A stretch of 64,000 nt of DNA from Gloeocapsopsis dulcis (GCF_032163395.1 NZ_CP119968.1:109501-173500); one strand, 5' to 3'; positions 1 through 8,987 are shown, numbered from the stretch's first letter. The notes: generated by a model not told the origin, from the letters alone. A program made the numbers and translations.

Positions 1-953
1 GTTATACAAATTGGCTCTTGCTGACAAAGAAGTTTGTTGTAGAGAGTAACAACATCTTGATTTTGGTTTTTGCTTAAAAAGCGAAAAGCCGAAGCAGCTA
101 AATACGGTAATTCTTCTTCAAAAGCTATCCATTTTCTTGCTAGCTCTTCAGCTACAAAGCCCGTAGTGTTTGAACCAGCAAATATATCTAAAACTGTATC
201 TCCAGGTTCAGTTAAAAAATTAATAAAAAACAGCGGTAGCTTCTGAGGAAATCTTGCTGGATGTGGAGAGATAGCAACAGATTTACAGAGTTGAATATAC
301 TGAGAATTACTTTCGGTATTGGGAATTTCTAGTAAGTTTGAAGGAATAGCACCACCATTATCAGTGGCAAAGCTTGTACTAATATCATGTCCTGAAGGTC
401 TTTCTTTTGGTTTATAGTACTTTTGAGGATTAGCTTGTAGCTTCTTCATCCGATCCGAGTAGGGAACTAAAACATTACTGACATTGGCTTTAGGATGGTC
501 GGTTTTTGACAACCACCAAACTGTGTTTACAGCATCTTTAGCGCGGATCTTACGCTTGTTTACCCACTCAATTGGGGAAGGGAGTTTTGCAGGATTAAAC
601 CAAAAGAACTCTTGTGCAAGTCTAAACTCTAACTCGTCACAAAGTTTAATCAGAATCCGGTAATTATGGAGCGATCGCACTGGACGTTTACTTTGATATG
701 CTCCACCCAAATCAAGTACAAAACTACCAGTTGGCGAAAGAACTCGATAAATCTTCTTGCAAAACGCAAGTAACCACTCTACATAATCTGCTTGTTCAAC
801 ATTACCGTAAGTTTTTTGACGTTGTAGGGCAAAAGGTGGTGAAGTCAATACTAAATCGATAGAATTAGGTTCAATCTGATCTAGCAGTAAAAGTGAATCA
901 CCAACATATGCTGCGCCGTAGTTTGTGGTGTATAGAGGAGCTAGGACCATCAT
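1..953 (-). CDS. site-specific DNA methyltransferase, beta-class (partial, runs off left edge)
   Basis: An open reading frame of 317 codons starts at the double ATG 953/950 and is still open at base 1, so the C-terminus lies outside the window. Motif IV TSPPF sits at residues 37-41 and an AdoMet motif I-like DIFAGSNTTG lies near residue 256. The catalytic motif before the AdoMet motif is the beta-class order of N4-cytosine and N6-adenine DNA methyltransferases. It probably modifies a specific DNA sequence, either as an orphan enzyme or as part of a restriction-modification system whose partner would lie to the left. The target base cannot be decided from sequence: SPP[YF] favours N4-cytosine, but adenine enzymes share it. 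A HIP1 octamer lies inside at 671-678. Confidence 0.85.
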   Translation of the reverse strand, partial: MMVLAPLYTTNYGAAYVGDSLLLLDQIEPNSIDLVLTSPPFALQRQKTYGNVEQADYVEWLLAFCKKIYRVLSPTGSFVLDLGGAYQSKRPVRSLHNYRILIKLCDELEFRLAQEFFWFNPAKLPSPIEWVNKRKIRAKDAVNTVWWLSKTDHPKANVSNVLVPYSDRMKKLQANPQKYYKPKERPSGHDISTSFATDNGGAIPSNLLEIPNTESNSQYIQLCKSVAISPHPARFPQKLPLFFINFLTEPGDTVLDIFAGSNTTGFVAEELARKWIAFEEELPYLAASAFRFLSKNQNQDVVTLYNKLLCQQEPICI

Positions 954-1004
954 TAGGTTAGGACTTGTTTTGTACTATTACGCTGCGCGATCGCCCTTTT
1001 GAAG

Positions 1005-2102
1005 CTACATAATCGTAAAATCAGGGACATCTACCCAACTACCACTATTGTGGGAAATATGACTGAGATCCATCAGTAATTGTGAGTAAACACCTTCTTT
1101 TAAAGATGGTGTCAAAGACTTACCTGCATCAATTCCTTGTATCCAACGATCCACTACTCGAATAAACGGCGCAATGCGACCATCAGGATAAGTTCGAGGA
1201 AAGTCCAAACGTTGAGGAATTTCTACTTCAGTTAGTGATTCACCTGCAGGGGCAGCCCAAAGGCGAAAACCATGCACGTAATCTTTTTGATTGTCGCTTC
1301 CTAGAACTAAAGTACCGCGATCGCCATAAACTTCAATCCAGTGTCCCCGCCCTTGAAATGTACTGGCACTAATACACACGTTGCAGGGAGTCCCATCTGC
1401 TAATTCTAATAGCAGTAGACAAGTATCATCTGCATCAACAGGCTTCATCGCTCCAGTATTGTCTGGACGCAGGGAAACTGCTGTACTTAAATGAGCAAAT
1501 AGCCGCTGTACGGAACCAAATAGCCAACTCACATAATCAAAAGTATGAGAAGCTAAAGCACCCAAAGCACCACCACCTTTCTCTTTTTGAGAGTACCAAT
1601 TCCACGGTCGCGAAGCATCCGCACGGCTAGAAACAAGCCAATCAATTTTTACTAAACGTTTGTTACCAACATATCCTTCACTGAGTAGTTCTGCAAAACG
1701 TTGCCATGCAGGAACAAAACGAAATTCAAAATCAAGTGCAGTCACAACGCGGTTAGCTTGCGCGAGTTGATGCAACTCTTGTGCTTCTGTAACAGCAAGC
1801 GTCGTTGGTTTTTCGAGTAACAGATGTTTTCCAGCTTGGATGACAGACTTTGCCATTTCGTAGTGGAGAAATGGTGGTGTAGCGATGCTGACAGCTTGTA
1901 CTTCTGGTAATGAAACAACTTCTGCAATTGATTGACAAGTATGAGGGATATTGTGAGATTGTGCGATCGCTTTGGCTTTATCGCGATCGCGATGATAAAC
2001 AGCAACCACTTGCGTACGATGATGCGCTTGGAACCCAGGAACATGGACTTTTTGACCAAAACCAGTTCCCACAACTGCTACGCCAATATTTTGCTGATCC
2101 AC
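1005..2102 (-). CDS. Gfo/Idh/MocA family NAD(P)-dependent oxidoreductase
   Basis: 365 residues. The N-terminal Rossmann fold has the dinucleotide loop GTGFGQ at residues 12-17. The family motif EKPT at 97-100 carries the conserved lysine used in catalysis and cofactor contact. The C-terminal half has the alpha/beta substrate domain typical of Gfo/Idh/MocA enzymes and the length is normal. These enzymes oxidise or reduce sugars, inositols and related polyols, and the actual substrate cannot be read from the sequence. The start is a GTG at 2102 with no clear Shine-Dalgarno sequence. The gene stands alone between the methyltransferase and the response regulator, both on the same strand but separated by gaps, so an operon is not implied. 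Confidence 0.85.
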   Translation of the reverse strand: MDQQNIGVAVVGTGFGQKVHVPGFQAHHRTQVVAVYHRDRDKAKAIAQSHNIPHTCQSIAEVVSLPEVQAVSIATPPFLHYEMAKSVIQAGKHLLLEKPTTLAVTEAQELHQLAQANRVVTALDFEFRFVPAWQRFAELLSEGYVGNKRLVKIDWLVSSRADASRPWNWYSQKEKGGGALGALASHTFDYVSWLFGSVQRLFAHLSTAVSLRPDNTGAMKPVDADDTCLLLLELADGTPCNVCISASTFQGRGHWIEVYGDRGTLVLGSDNQKDYVHGFRLWAAPAGESLTEVEIPQRLDFPRTYPDGRIAPFIRVVDRWIQGIDAGKSLTPSLKEGVYSQLLMDLSHISHNSGSWVDVPDFTIM

Positions 2103-2176
2103 GGATATTGTTTGAATGACAACAGCACGAATTATATCGTTTTGCTTTTAGCTTGCTACAGCAGAGGTAAGAGAGA

Positions 2177-2227
2177 GTTACTCGTTATGAGTTATTTTCT
2201 TCAATTCAAAACTCAAAACTCAAAACT
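2177..2227. repeat. AT-rich low-complexity dispersed repeat
   Basis: The stretch contains ACTCAAA units repeated head to tail after a GAGTTATTTTCTTCAATTC segment. Closely similar text in inverted form lies at 6431-6508. Such filler repeats occur in intergenic regions of large cyanobacterial genomes. No coding function is seen. Confidence 0.5.
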
Positions 2228-2231
2228 ATCT

Positions 2232-3014
2232 TTAAAACTGTCTACTAAGGGCTGAAGGTTGAGTATTCGCATGTTCTGCAGCAATTTGTCTGCGATGTAC
2301 CACTTCAGGTACTTGACTGACATTGTTATTCAGTAATTCCATATTGAAGCGATAGCCTACGTTCCGCACAGTTTGAATCAAATTGGGTTGTCGCGGATCG
2401 CGCTCAACTTTTTTGCGCAAAGATAATACATGGGTATCAATTGTCCGAGGATTATCAATTGCTTCAGGCCAAGCACGACGTAGTAGTTCTAAGCGGCTTA
2501 AGGGAATTCCTCCAGCTTGTGCCAAGACATAGAGTAAACTGAATTCTTGAGGAGTTAAATCGATAAATTCTCCTTGAAAGCAGACACGTCGTTGCACTAA
2601 ATCAATTTGCAGCGCTCCGTAATCTAAGTATGCTGGTGCTACTGGAGTACGCTTGCGACGAATTAGGGCTTCTACTCGTGCTAGGAACTCTTGCATCCCA
2701 AAAGGCTTGGCAAGATAGTCATCTGCTCCTGCTTTTAAGCCGGCAACAACATCTGCTTCTGAGTTGCGAGTCGATAGCATTAAAATTAATGGCTGTTGCT
2801 GTCGTTGCAACCAGTGACAAAATTCCATACTTTCACTATCTTTTAGTTCAGCATCAAGAATTACAAGTGTTGGTTGTCGCACCAAAAATACTTCTTGTGC
2901 TTGATAAAGACTCGCGGCTTGGTGTACTCGATAGCCTACTTGTTGCAAGTGCCAACTAAGTAGCGATCGCAGATGCGGATTTCCCTCAATAATTTCAATG
3001 CAAACCGAACCCAC
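2232..3014 (-). CDS. OmpR/PhoB-family response regulator with atypical receiver domain
   Basis: 260 residues. The N-terminal receiver domain (about 1-115) has phosphoacceptor candidate D54 (ILDAEL), conserved S81/T82 and K103 (AKPF). The C-terminal winged-helix DNA-binding domain (about 130-230) ends in the usual RNVGYRF block, followed by a 30-residue polar tail. The acidic pocket is degenerate: where canonical receivers have two acidic residues (usually DD), this one reads E10-G11. That recalls cyanobacterial NblR/SrrA-type regulators reported to work without phosphorylation, but identity with NblR is not claimed. No sensor kinase is adjacent. The start is GTG at 3014, with an AGGA about 11 bases upstream. 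Confidence 0.85.
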   Translation of the reverse strand: MGSVCIEIIEGNPHLRSLLSWHLQQVGYRVHQAASLYQAQEVFLVRQPTLVILDAELKDSESMEFCHWLQRQQQPLILMLSTRNSEADVVAGLKAGADDYLAKPFGMQEFLARVEALIRRKRTPVAPAYLDYGALQIDLVQRRVCFQGEFIDLTPQEFSLLYVLAQAGGIPLSRLELLRRAWPEAIDNPRTIDTHVLSLRKKVERDPRQPNLIQTVRNVGYRFNMELLNNNVSQVPEVVHRRQIAAEHANTQPSALSRQF

Positions 3015-3612
3015 TATGGCAAGTTTCCTTTGCGTTCGTGTGACTCCAAAATTACCAAAGCCAGAGTTATAGTTTTGTAACTATTGCTACGATGAGCGCG
3101 ATTGTCTTTTCGTAGTTGTATCTGTTACTCTGCTGATTTGGCAAAATGACGTCATAGAATGCTGAATTTAATTGGCTTTATTTCTAAATTGTAAATCTAA
3201 TGTTGGCACTCTATGAACTATCTTAAGATATAACGATGGTCAATAGCTTAAATAACTTTAGAGTCTTGATGATGAAGAGATCTTCCTACGACTTGTGTAT
3301 GCCTCAATAGCATCAGATACTAAATTTTTTAGTTAATATTCTTACGTAAAATAACCCAGTAGATATATGACACTAATAGCTTCTCTGATTACGATAAAAA
3401 TAACTTTAATTGCGATCGCAATTATTTCAACCAAAACTGTCAAGAATTATTAAGTATTGCCATAACTGTTATTCACTTAAGCAGATTAACACCGTTATTA
3501 TCGAGCTACGCTCAAACTTAAGAAGCGCAATTAGAACTAAACTAGATATAGAGATATTTTAATTCTGATAATTTTACATTGACTTACTTATTTATCTTTC
3601 GAGCCTGCAACC
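3015..3612. other. 598-bp intergenic region, no gene seen
   Basis: This is the divergent upstream region of the response regulator (minus) and the DUF6761 gene (plus). It is AT-rich, has a HIP1 octamer near 3413 and a short hairpin (ATAGTT/AACTAT) near 3070. No convincing ORF, tRNA or riboswitch was found. It presumably holds two promoters that could not be placed with confidence. Confidence 0.5.
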
Positions 3613-3861
3613 ATGCTTCAAGATCATTTGACTATTCGCTTTTACCAAAAAATTACCGACGCCTTCGTCGAAATGTGGAATCGTGGCTATCGTGCAGATG
3701 ATTTACGACTATATCTAGATGGTTACTTAGCGGCTTTACACCATAGTAGTGCTGTTGAGCCTTACCTAATCCATCAGCTAGAAGAAGAATCTGTTCGTTT
3801 TCTCTACGATCCGTATAATTTTGAATTACCTCAACCAGAACCGGAGACAGACTATTACTAG
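3613..3861 (+). CDS. DUF6761-like small cyanobacterial protein
   Basis: 82 residues, soluble, acidic at the C-terminus (PEPETDYY), with two aromatic-rich helices (FYQKITDAFVEMWNRGY and LRLYLDGYLAALHH). It matches my recollection of a conserved cyanobacterial family of about 80 residues annotated DUF6761, whose function is unknown. It has no signal peptide, membrane segment or cysteine. It is monocistronic, with a long upstream region and a weak hairpin downstream. Confidence 0.65.
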   Translation: MLQDHLTIRFYQKITDAFVEMWNRGYRADDLRLYLDGYLAALHHSSAVEPYLIHQLEEESVRFLYDPYNFELPQPEPETDYY

Positions 3862-3891
3862 CATAAACAGTATTGACCTTAACCTTGATGC

Positions 3892-3920
3892 TCTCTCATA
3901 TTGAACAAGAGAGATTTGTT
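3892..3920 (+). terminator. weak hairpin downstream of DUF6761 gene
   Basis: A 6-bp stem TCTCTC/GAGAGA (3892-3897 and 3909-3914) with an 11-nt loop is followed by TTTGTT. The position, 30 bases after the stop codon, fits a weak intrinsic terminator. Confidence 0.35.
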
Positions 3921-3927
3921 ATGCCAA

Positions 3928-3963
3928 AAATAAATCCCCTCGCTGGCATAATAACCGCAGGGG
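3928..3963 (-). terminator. intrinsic terminator-like hairpin downstream of grxD
   Basis: Read on the minus strand, CCCCT (3963-3959) pairs with AGGGG (3940-3936), and the 3' arm is followed by a T-rich tract ATTTATTTTT. It lies 23 bases after the grxD stop codon. The stem is short, so strength is uncertain. Confidence 0.45.
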
Positions 3964-3986
3964 AATTAATTAAATAAATGAGCTAT

Positions 3987-4310
3987 TTAGGAAGCAAGTG
4001 CTACTTCTACTTGCTGCTGTAGTTCACCTTTTTGGTACATCTCAATCAAAATATCTGAGCCACCTACAAATTCACCATTGATGTAAACTTGAGGAATTGT
4101 TGGCCAATTAGAGTACTCTTTGATTCCTTGGCGAATTTCGTAATCTTCCAAGACATCTACAGTTTCAAAAGGAACTCCTAGGGCATTGAGTATTTGTACT
4201 ACGTTGTTAGAAAAACCACATTGGGGCATTAATTTTGTGCCCTTCATGAAGACCATAATTTTGTTGTCTTTGATCAAATGATCAATCCGCTGTTGTACTT
4301 CTGGAGTCAT
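3987..4310 (-). CDS. grxD: monothiol CGFS glutaredoxin (Grx4 type)
   Basis: 107 residues, the full length of single-domain monothiol glutaredoxins. The active site CGFS begins at C31, preceded by the conserved K24 of the FMKG motif. [11 protein letters not shown] (with the cis-proline) and GGSDI, the glutathione-binding segments, follow. CGFS glutaredoxins bind [2Fe-2S] clusters with glutathione and deliver or sense iron-sulfur status rather than reduce disulfides. The gene lies directly downstream of bolA on the same strand (65-bp gap), and BolA/CGFS-Grx heterodimers are a well-established iron-sulfur partnership, so joint expression is likely. Confidence 0.95.
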   Translation of the reverse strand: MTPEVQQRIDHLIKDNKIMVFMKGTKLMPQCGFSNNVVQILNALGVPFETVDVLEDYEIRQGIKEYSNWPTIPQVYINGEFVGGSDILIEMYQKGELQQQVEVALAS

Positions 4311-4375
4311 AATTCTTCCTACTCATGCTAAGGTTTACTGTGCTATCAGGGTTTCATAGATCTCCCTGTGATTGC

Positions 4376-4633
4376 TCAACCAACTGCCTGCCAAGCTTGA
4401 GGAGTATAAGTTTTTAGTGCTAAGGCGTGAATAGCTTCAGAAGACATAGCTTGCCGTAGAGCACCATAAACTAGTTGATGTTGTTGCACTAGTCCCTTAT
4501 TCTCAAATTGAGACGAAACCACTGTCACTTGATAATGATCTCCTCCGCCTGTCAAGTCTTGCACCTGAACCTCGGCGTCTGGAATTTGCAATCTAATCAT
4601 TTCCTCAACCTGTTGGGGGCTTATCATTGCCAT
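4376..4633 (-). CDS. bolA: BolA family protein
   Basis: 85 residues, a complete BolA-like fold. The variable loop reads [13 protein letters not shown], with the histidine that takes part in cluster ligation with CGFS glutaredoxins, and the C-terminal helix has the conserved HALALKT segment. BolA proteins pair with monothiol glutaredoxins in iron-sulfur trafficking, and here grxD is the next gene downstream. The start ATG at 4633 is followed by a second ATG two codons later, so the exact start is ambiguous by six bases. Confidence 0.93.
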   Translation of the reverse strand: MAMISPQQVEEMIRLQIPDAEVQVQDLTGGGDHYQVTVVSSQFENKGLVQQHQLVYGALRQAMSSEAIHALALKTYTPQAWQAVG

Positions 4634-4690
4634 CTCTATAAAAGCTGTTCAACTCTACTTTTAATTTAACTGTTTCGCCAGGCAAGTAGA

Positions 4691-5326
4691 TTAGCGCTGA
4701 TTGCTTTGAGAAGTACTTGGAGGCGTCGGAGTTGCACCACTTCTCGGAAAAGGTGTGTCAACAAAGCCCAGTTCAAACAACTGTTGGTAAGCTTTCTTGC
4801 CTAAGTCACGTGTGGGATTTTGACTGCGAATAATCTGTACTAACAAAGGTACTGCAAGCTCAGAGCGGTTTTGTGCTCGATGAACAAGCGCCAGTTGATA
4901 AGTTGCATCGTCACGCATCTGGGCAGTTTCTAGAGCCTTTTTCCGTTGGCTATCAGCAACACGGTTATCAATTCCAGAGAAACTACTAGCAAGCTCCTGG
5001 TAGAAATTAGACATTTGGTTATAAACTTCCCGTGCCTCCTGCAATTTTTGTGTTGCTAGGGTATAGTTTTGAGATGCTACTGCATTACCAGCCTCAGTCA
5101 TGAGACGCTGCCCTGCTACCGTACTCAATAAGGTATTATTTTGCGGTGTAGGACGCAGTACATTTGGATTACTTGGATCTAGCGGTTGTGCTTGATTAGG
5201 AGTGTCTGGTAGGTTCGGTGTAGATGTCTGAGCATTTACAGGTGAGACAACACTCAAAGCTGCCATAACCGGAAGAAAAGTCAGGCAGGTGCGGCGTAAG
5301 AAGCGAACAGTTACAGCAGAAATCAT
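4691..5326 (-). CDS. conserved secreted hypothetical protein
   Basis: 211 residues from the ATG at 5326. A TTG at 5368 would add 14 residues but is less likely. The N-terminus is a Sec signal peptide: basic RFLRR, a hydrophobic stretch and a likely cleavage after VNA. The mature part begins with a proline/asparagine-rich linker and continues as alpha-helical sequence (LATQKLQEAREVYNQM; ALVHRAQNRSELAVPLL) resembling TPR-like helical pairs. It is predicted to be periplasmic. The family is not one I can name. It follows bolA-grxD on the same strand in a separate unit. Confidence 0.7.
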   Translation of the reverse strand: MISAVTVRFLRRTCLTFLPVMAALSVVSPVNAQTSTPNLPDTPNQAQPLDPSNPNVLRPTPQNNTLLSTVAGQRLMTEAGNAVASQNYTLATQKLQEAREVYNQMSNFYQELASSFSGIDNRVADSQRKKALETAQMRDDATYQLALVHRAQNRSELAVPLLVQIIRSQNPTRDLGKKAYQQLFELGFVDTPFPRSGATPTPPSTSQSNQR

Positions 5327-5505
5327 GGAGTTATTAATTACGTTTGAGAAAACACAAAAGTAGTTCAAACTTCGGGTATCTTAACTCCGATTGAGTCTTT
5401 CACCAAACCAGCGGCACCCAAAGTTTCTTGGTTTAGACTTAACCTACACTAAATTGGTTCCTTTTAGTTGATGGGCAAGGATGAGAAAAAAGGTCAAATC
5501 GGATG

Positions 5506-6249
5506 TTAATTTCTATAAATACTGGTAATGGAGTCATCTGAAACAGAATCACTGCTTTTGACTTCTGACTCCTGAGCGTTAAGAGCTTTAAGCGCCGCTT
5601 CTAAATCTGTAGTTAGCTCTTTAGCATTCTGTTTGACTGAGCCTGTATTGTATTTTGCTACTTGTATTGGAGAACCAATGCGAATAGTGACTTCACAGCC
5701 CCAGCGAGGGTAGGGTTGACTGTAACACAAATGAATCGGTACAATTTTGACTCCTAATCCAGGGTGGTTCGATTCTGCACTCAAAGCGATACGCGCTAAT
5801 CCTGGCTTGAGTGGGTGAACCGTCCTATCACGAAAAATGTTACCTTCCGGAAAAATCACCATCATCTCTCCTGCTTGCAGTAGCTCGACTCCATGACGCA
5901 GGGTAGAAATAGCAGGATGCTTGGTATCAATAGGAAACCCTCCCAAACGGCGGATAAACCAACCTTGTACCCCTCTTACCTCATCTGCTGATACCATATA
6001 GCGTAAATCTCTTCCCGTAACAAGTCTACCTGTGGCATAAGGTACAAGTAGAGCATCCCAACGCGACCGGTGGGTAGGAGCAAGAATGACTGGTCCAGTG
6101 ATCGGTAAGTTTTCTTGTCCAATAACTTCGAGCTTACGAAAGAAAAAGGGTAGGACAAGGCGACTTCCCAAAGGATAGGCAAGCTGAGCCAACCAAGGTG
6201 AAACACGAGATATATCTGATGAAGTAGGAGGAGCCACCTTAGTACTCAT
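5506..6249 (-). CDS. plsC: 1-acyl-sn-glycerol-3-phosphate acyltransferase (PlsC family)
   Basis: 247 residues from the ATG at 6249, which has GGAA six bases upstream. In-frame starts at 6297 (ATG) and 6318 (TTG) exist. Catalytic motif HX4D is H60-RSRW-D65, and the phosphate-binding FPEG is at 133-136 followed by a KPG segment. It would transfer an acyl chain to lysophosphatidate in phosphatidic acid synthesis at the inner membrane. Cyanobacteria carry several paralogues, and the substrate preference of this one is not evident. The C-terminus is a serine/aspartate-rich tail (SSDSVSDDS) beyond the domain. Confidence 0.88.
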   Translation of the reverse strand: MSTKVAPPTSSDISRVSPWLAQLAYPLGSRLVLPFFFRKLEVIGQENLPITGPVILAPTHRSRWDALLVPYATGRLVTGRDLRYMVSADEVRGVQGWFIRRLGGFPIDTKHPAISTLRHGVELLQAGEMMVIFPEGNIFRDRTVHPLKPGLARIALSAESNHPGLGVKIVPIHLCYSQPYPRWGCEVTIRIGSPIQVAKYNTGSVKQNAKELTTDLEAALKALNAQESEVKSSDSVSDDSITSIYRN

Positions 6250-6430
6250 GCGTGTTTCCAATGAACCTACAATAAAACGGGAGTCGAGCTGAATCATAGC
6301 GGTGGCAAGTCGATGCAAGTAACAATCATGGCAATTAATCCTTCTTCTACCGTAATTTCTCTATTGCAAAATGTCTTCTATTCCCAGGACACTTTTAGTA
6401 GCGTCATGAGGAAGAGGGGCGAGGGGTGAG

Positions 6431-6508
6431 TGGTTAGTTTTGAGTTTTGAGTTTTGAATTAAAAGAATTTTCTTAACTCATAACTCAACACTTAACACTC
6501 ATAACTCT
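6431..6508. repeat. AT-rich dispersed repeat, inverted arrangement
   Basis: Direct GAGTTTT units are followed by an inverted set of AACTCA units across a central AATTAAAAGAATT, so the stretch is loosely palindromic. It is the same text family as 2177-2227. It lies between the acyltransferase and tadA with no ORF of its own. Confidence 0.5.
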
Positions 6509-6516
6509 CTATCCCC

Positions 6517-7020
6517 CTAGTTTCTTCTTTTGAGTTGTCGTTGAGTGGCAAACCATGTTTGGAGTTGTGTGCGACAGGCTGATTCGAGGATACCGCCGAT
6601 GACATCAAGATGATGGTAAGAGCAAGCACTATCAGGAATATTAGCGACAGTGCGTATTGCCCCAGTTTTGGGGTCGTCTGTGCCATAAACTAATAATTTG
6701 AGCCGTGCCTGGATAATTGCTCCCGCACACATTGGGCAGGGTTCTAAGGTAACGTAAAGCGTGCAGTGATTGAGATGCCAATTTTGTAGTGCTTGACCAG
6801 CTTGGCGCAATGCTAAAATTTCTGCGTGGGCTGTGGGATCTTTGTCTCTTTGCCGACGATTTTCTGCAGTTGCAACGACATTGCAGTTAGAGTCAATAAT
6901 GACAGCACCTACAGGAACCTCATCCGCTTCGCCTGCTGCTTGAGCAAGTGCGATCGCTTTACCCATCCAGTGGCAATGCATGAGATATTCAGGATGATCA
7001 ATTATTGGTGTCGGGATCAC
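6517..7020 (-). CDS. tadA: tRNA-specific adenosine deaminase
   Basis: 167 residues. The zinc-dependent deaminase motif HAE has zinc ligand H65 and proton shuttle E67, and PCPMC supplies C95 and C98. The fold converts A34 to inosine in tRNA-Arg(ACG), an essential wobble modification. The N-terminal PEYLMHCHWM block is typical of TadA. The start is GTG at 7020, only two bases after the grxC stop codon, so the two are almost certainly cotranscribed. An internal ATG at 6981 would remove 13 residues. Confidence 0.93.
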   Translation of the reverse strand: MIPTPIIDHPEYLMHCHWMGKAIALAQAAGEADEVPVGAVIIDSNCNVVATAENRRQRDKDPTAHAEILALRQAGQALQNWHLNHCTLYVTLEPCPMCAGAIIQARLKLLVYGTDDPKTGAIRTVANIPDSACSYHHLDVIGGILESACRTQLQTWFATQRQLKRRN

Positions 7021-7022
7021 AT

Positions 7023-7337
7023 CTAAACAGATACAGGTTGAGCTAACAACGTGTCTAACTGCCCTTGTGCATCTAACTGATAAAGATCGTCACATCCACC
7101 AATGTGTTGATTGTTGATAAAGATTTGTGGTACTGTACGTCGCCCTTGCGCGCGTTCTGCCATTTGGTTTCTGGCAGATTCATTACCGTCAATTTTGTAC
7201 TCGGTGAAATTAACACCTTTCCACCACAGTAGCAATTTGGCACGAATGCAATAAGGGCAAGTTTGCCAAGTATAGATTTCTACATTAGCTTTCACTCGTT
7301 CAGGATGGCGATTGAAAAGTGAGTTGAAATCAAACAT
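7023..7337 (-). CDS. grxC: dithiol glutaredoxin 3
   Basis: 104 residues with active site C27-P-Y-C30. The cis-proline segment TVPQIFIN and the GGCDDLY glutathione-binding motif follow. It reduces protein disulfides and glutathione mixed disulfides at the expense of glutathione. An N-terminal extension of about 20 residues (MFDFNSLFNRHPERVKANVE) precedes the core, as in many cyanobacterial members. It is the first gene of a grxC-tadA operon with a two-base gap. Confidence 0.93.
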   Translation of the reverse strand: MFDFNSLFNRHPERVKANVEIYTWQTCPYCIRAKLLLWWKGVNFTEYKIDGNESARNQMAERAQGRRTVPQIFINNQHIGGCDDLYQLDAQGQLDTLLAQPVSV

Positions 7338-7671
7338 AATGAGAGGTTAGGAATCGGGGGTCAGGGTTCAGGGATACAACGAAATAAAAAAGCTGGAACT
7401 TTTTTTTAGCAAATTTGTGCTAACTACTAGCTTAGATCAACTTACAAACCAGCACAAAATAACAATTTCTAGCAAGATTTTTAGGGGAAATTTGGCGATC
7501 AAAAAAACCAATAGAAAAAACGCTTATTGCTCCTCGCTCCTAGTGATAAGCAGCAAAACTTAACACCAACTCTGGCAAGACGCCTCGCACAGGTATCCTC
7601 CCTTTGGTAGACTTGAGAACTGGTATGACTAGACAAAACAGCGCCGTTAGCAAGCAGTTGGGAGGAAATCT
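7338..7671. other. divergent promoter region grxC / glpX
   Basis: 334 bp without a gene. It starts with a short GGGGTCAGGGTTCAGGG low-complexity patch, then an A/T hairpin (AAAAAAG 7386-7392 with CTTTTTT 7399-7405) that lies upstream of both neighbours and so is not a terminator. The glpX leader occupies the right part. No NtcA box or clear -35/-10 pair could be fixed. Confidence 0.4.
7660..7665 (+). promoter_or_regulatory. strong ribosome binding site that decides the glpX GTG start
   Basis: GGGAGG six bases before GTG 7672 supports the GTG start codon, as no ATG lies nearby in frame. Confidence 0.8.
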
Positions 7672-8709
7672 GTGGAAAACACACTAGGGTTAGAGATCAT
7701 TGAAGTGGTAGAGCAAGCTGCGATCGCCAGTGCTCGCTGGATGGGCAAAGGAGAAAAGAACATTGCTGACCAAGTTGCAGTTGAAGCAATGCGAGAGCGG
7801 ATGAATCGTATCTATATGCGGGGTCGCATCGTCATCGGTGAGGGCGAACGCGATGATGCTCCGATGCTTTATATTGGCGAGGAAGTCGGAATCTGCACCC
7901 GCGAGGATGCTAAAGACTACTGTAACCCAGACGAGTTAGTCGAGATCGATATTGCTGTTGACCCTTGCGAGGGCACTAACCTTGTTGCTTACGGGCAAAA
8001 TGGTTCAATGGCAGTGCTTGCTATCTCTGAGAAAGGTGGTTTGTTTGCTGCACCTGACTTTTATATGAAGAAGTTAGCGGCTCCACCCCTAGCACGCGGT
8101 CATGTTGATATTAATAAATCTGCTACCGAAAACTTGAAGATTCTTTCTGAGTGTTTGAATCGTGCTGTAGAAGAATTGGTTGTGGTTGTGATGGATCGTC
8201 CCCGCCACAAAGAGTTAATTCAAGAAATTCGTCAAGCGGGTGCAAGAGTCCGTCTAATTAGCGATGGTGACGTTTCTGCTGCTATTTCTTGTGCTTTTGC
8301 TGGGACAAATATTCATGCTTTGATGGGCATTGGTGCGGCTCCTGAAGGAGTTATTTCTGCTGCTGCTTTGCGGTGCTTGGGTGGACATTTCCAAGGGCAA
8401 TTGATCTACGATCCAGAAGTAGTCAAAACAGGTTTAATCGGAGAAAGCAAAGAAAGCAACATCGCACGGCTCACGGAAATGGGCATTAATAACCCAGATA
8501 AAGTTTACAACGCTGAAGAACTAGCTTCAGGTCGGACAGTTCTGTTCGCAGCATGCGGTATCACTCCAGGAACTCTGATGGAAGGTGTTCGCTTCTTTAG
8601 CGGTGGCGCTAGAACCCAAAGCTTGGTCATTTCTAACCAGTCTCAAACAGCTCGATTTGTAGATACAATTCATATGTTTGAAGATCCGAAGGCTCTCCAG
8701 CTACGATAG
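7672..8709 (+). CDS. glpX: class II fructose-1,6-/sedoheptulose-1,7-bisphosphatase
   Basis: 345 residues, the usual length. The lithium-sensitive phosphatase fold is seen in [11 protein letters not shown] near residue 58, [13 protein letters not shown] (metal-binding Asp and Glu) near residue 100, and the [10 protein letters not shown] segment. In cyanobacteria this bifunctional enzyme dephosphorylates FBP and SBP in the Calvin cycle. It starts with GTG after a strong GGGAGG ribosome site. It is probably monocistronic: the next gene, hemA, has its own 278-bp leader. Confidence 0.95.
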   Translation: MENTLGLEIIEVVEQAAIASARWMGKGEKNIADQVAVEAMRERMNRIYMRGRIVIGEGERDDAPMLYIGEEVGICTREDAKDYCNPDELVEIDIAVDPCEGTNLVAYGQNGSMAVLAISEKGGLFAAPDFYMKKLAAPPLARGHVDINKSATENLKILSECLNRAVEELVVVVMDRPRHKELIQEIRQAGARVRLISDGDVSAAISCAFAGTNIHALMGIGAAPEGVISAAALRCLGGHFQGQLIYDPEVVKTGLIGESKESNIARLTEMGINNPDKVYNAEELASGRTVLFAACGITPGTLMEGVRFFSGGARTQSLVISNQSQTARFVDTIHMFEDPKALQLR

Positions 8710-8916
8710 AAGCTGAGCTGCTAATGAGGTTGAAAAATTTTCCCGTCTTTAACTTCTTGTGAGGGGAAGCCGGATTACCTCAAGTGTGTCAAAATTGTGC
8801 CAAATGCGGCACAGTGGAAATAGATAGCCAATTGATTGCGCCTAGAATTTATCCACGGCAAAGCAATTGGTGAAAAGAAAAATCAATCCTCCTAAGTATA
8901 AATTTCTTTTGGAAAC

Positions 8917-8947
8917 AGGAAAGCGGTAAACCCCGCCCCGCTTTCCT
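8917..8947 (+). promoter_or_regulatory. 10-bp perfect hairpin in the glpX-hemA interval
   Basis: AGGAAAGCGG (8917-8926) pairs perfectly with CCGCTTTCCT (8938-8947) across an 11-nt loop. It ends 40 bases before the hemA ATG. No T-run follows, so it looks more like a 5' UTR structure of hemA than a terminator of glpX. Its function is not known. Confidence 0.5.
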
Positions 8948-8987
8948 CCCTGTCTAAATTTGATAGGGTATCCAGCGGGCAATAAGA

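Noticed and set aside
1742-2255. Several overlapping small frames on both strands near the Gfo/Idh gene
   Set aside because: They are shadows of the oxidoreductase gene and filler repeats, with no protein-like composition.
7386-7405. A/T-rich hairpin as a terminator
   Set aside because: It lies between divergent genes, upstream of both, so no transcript would end there.
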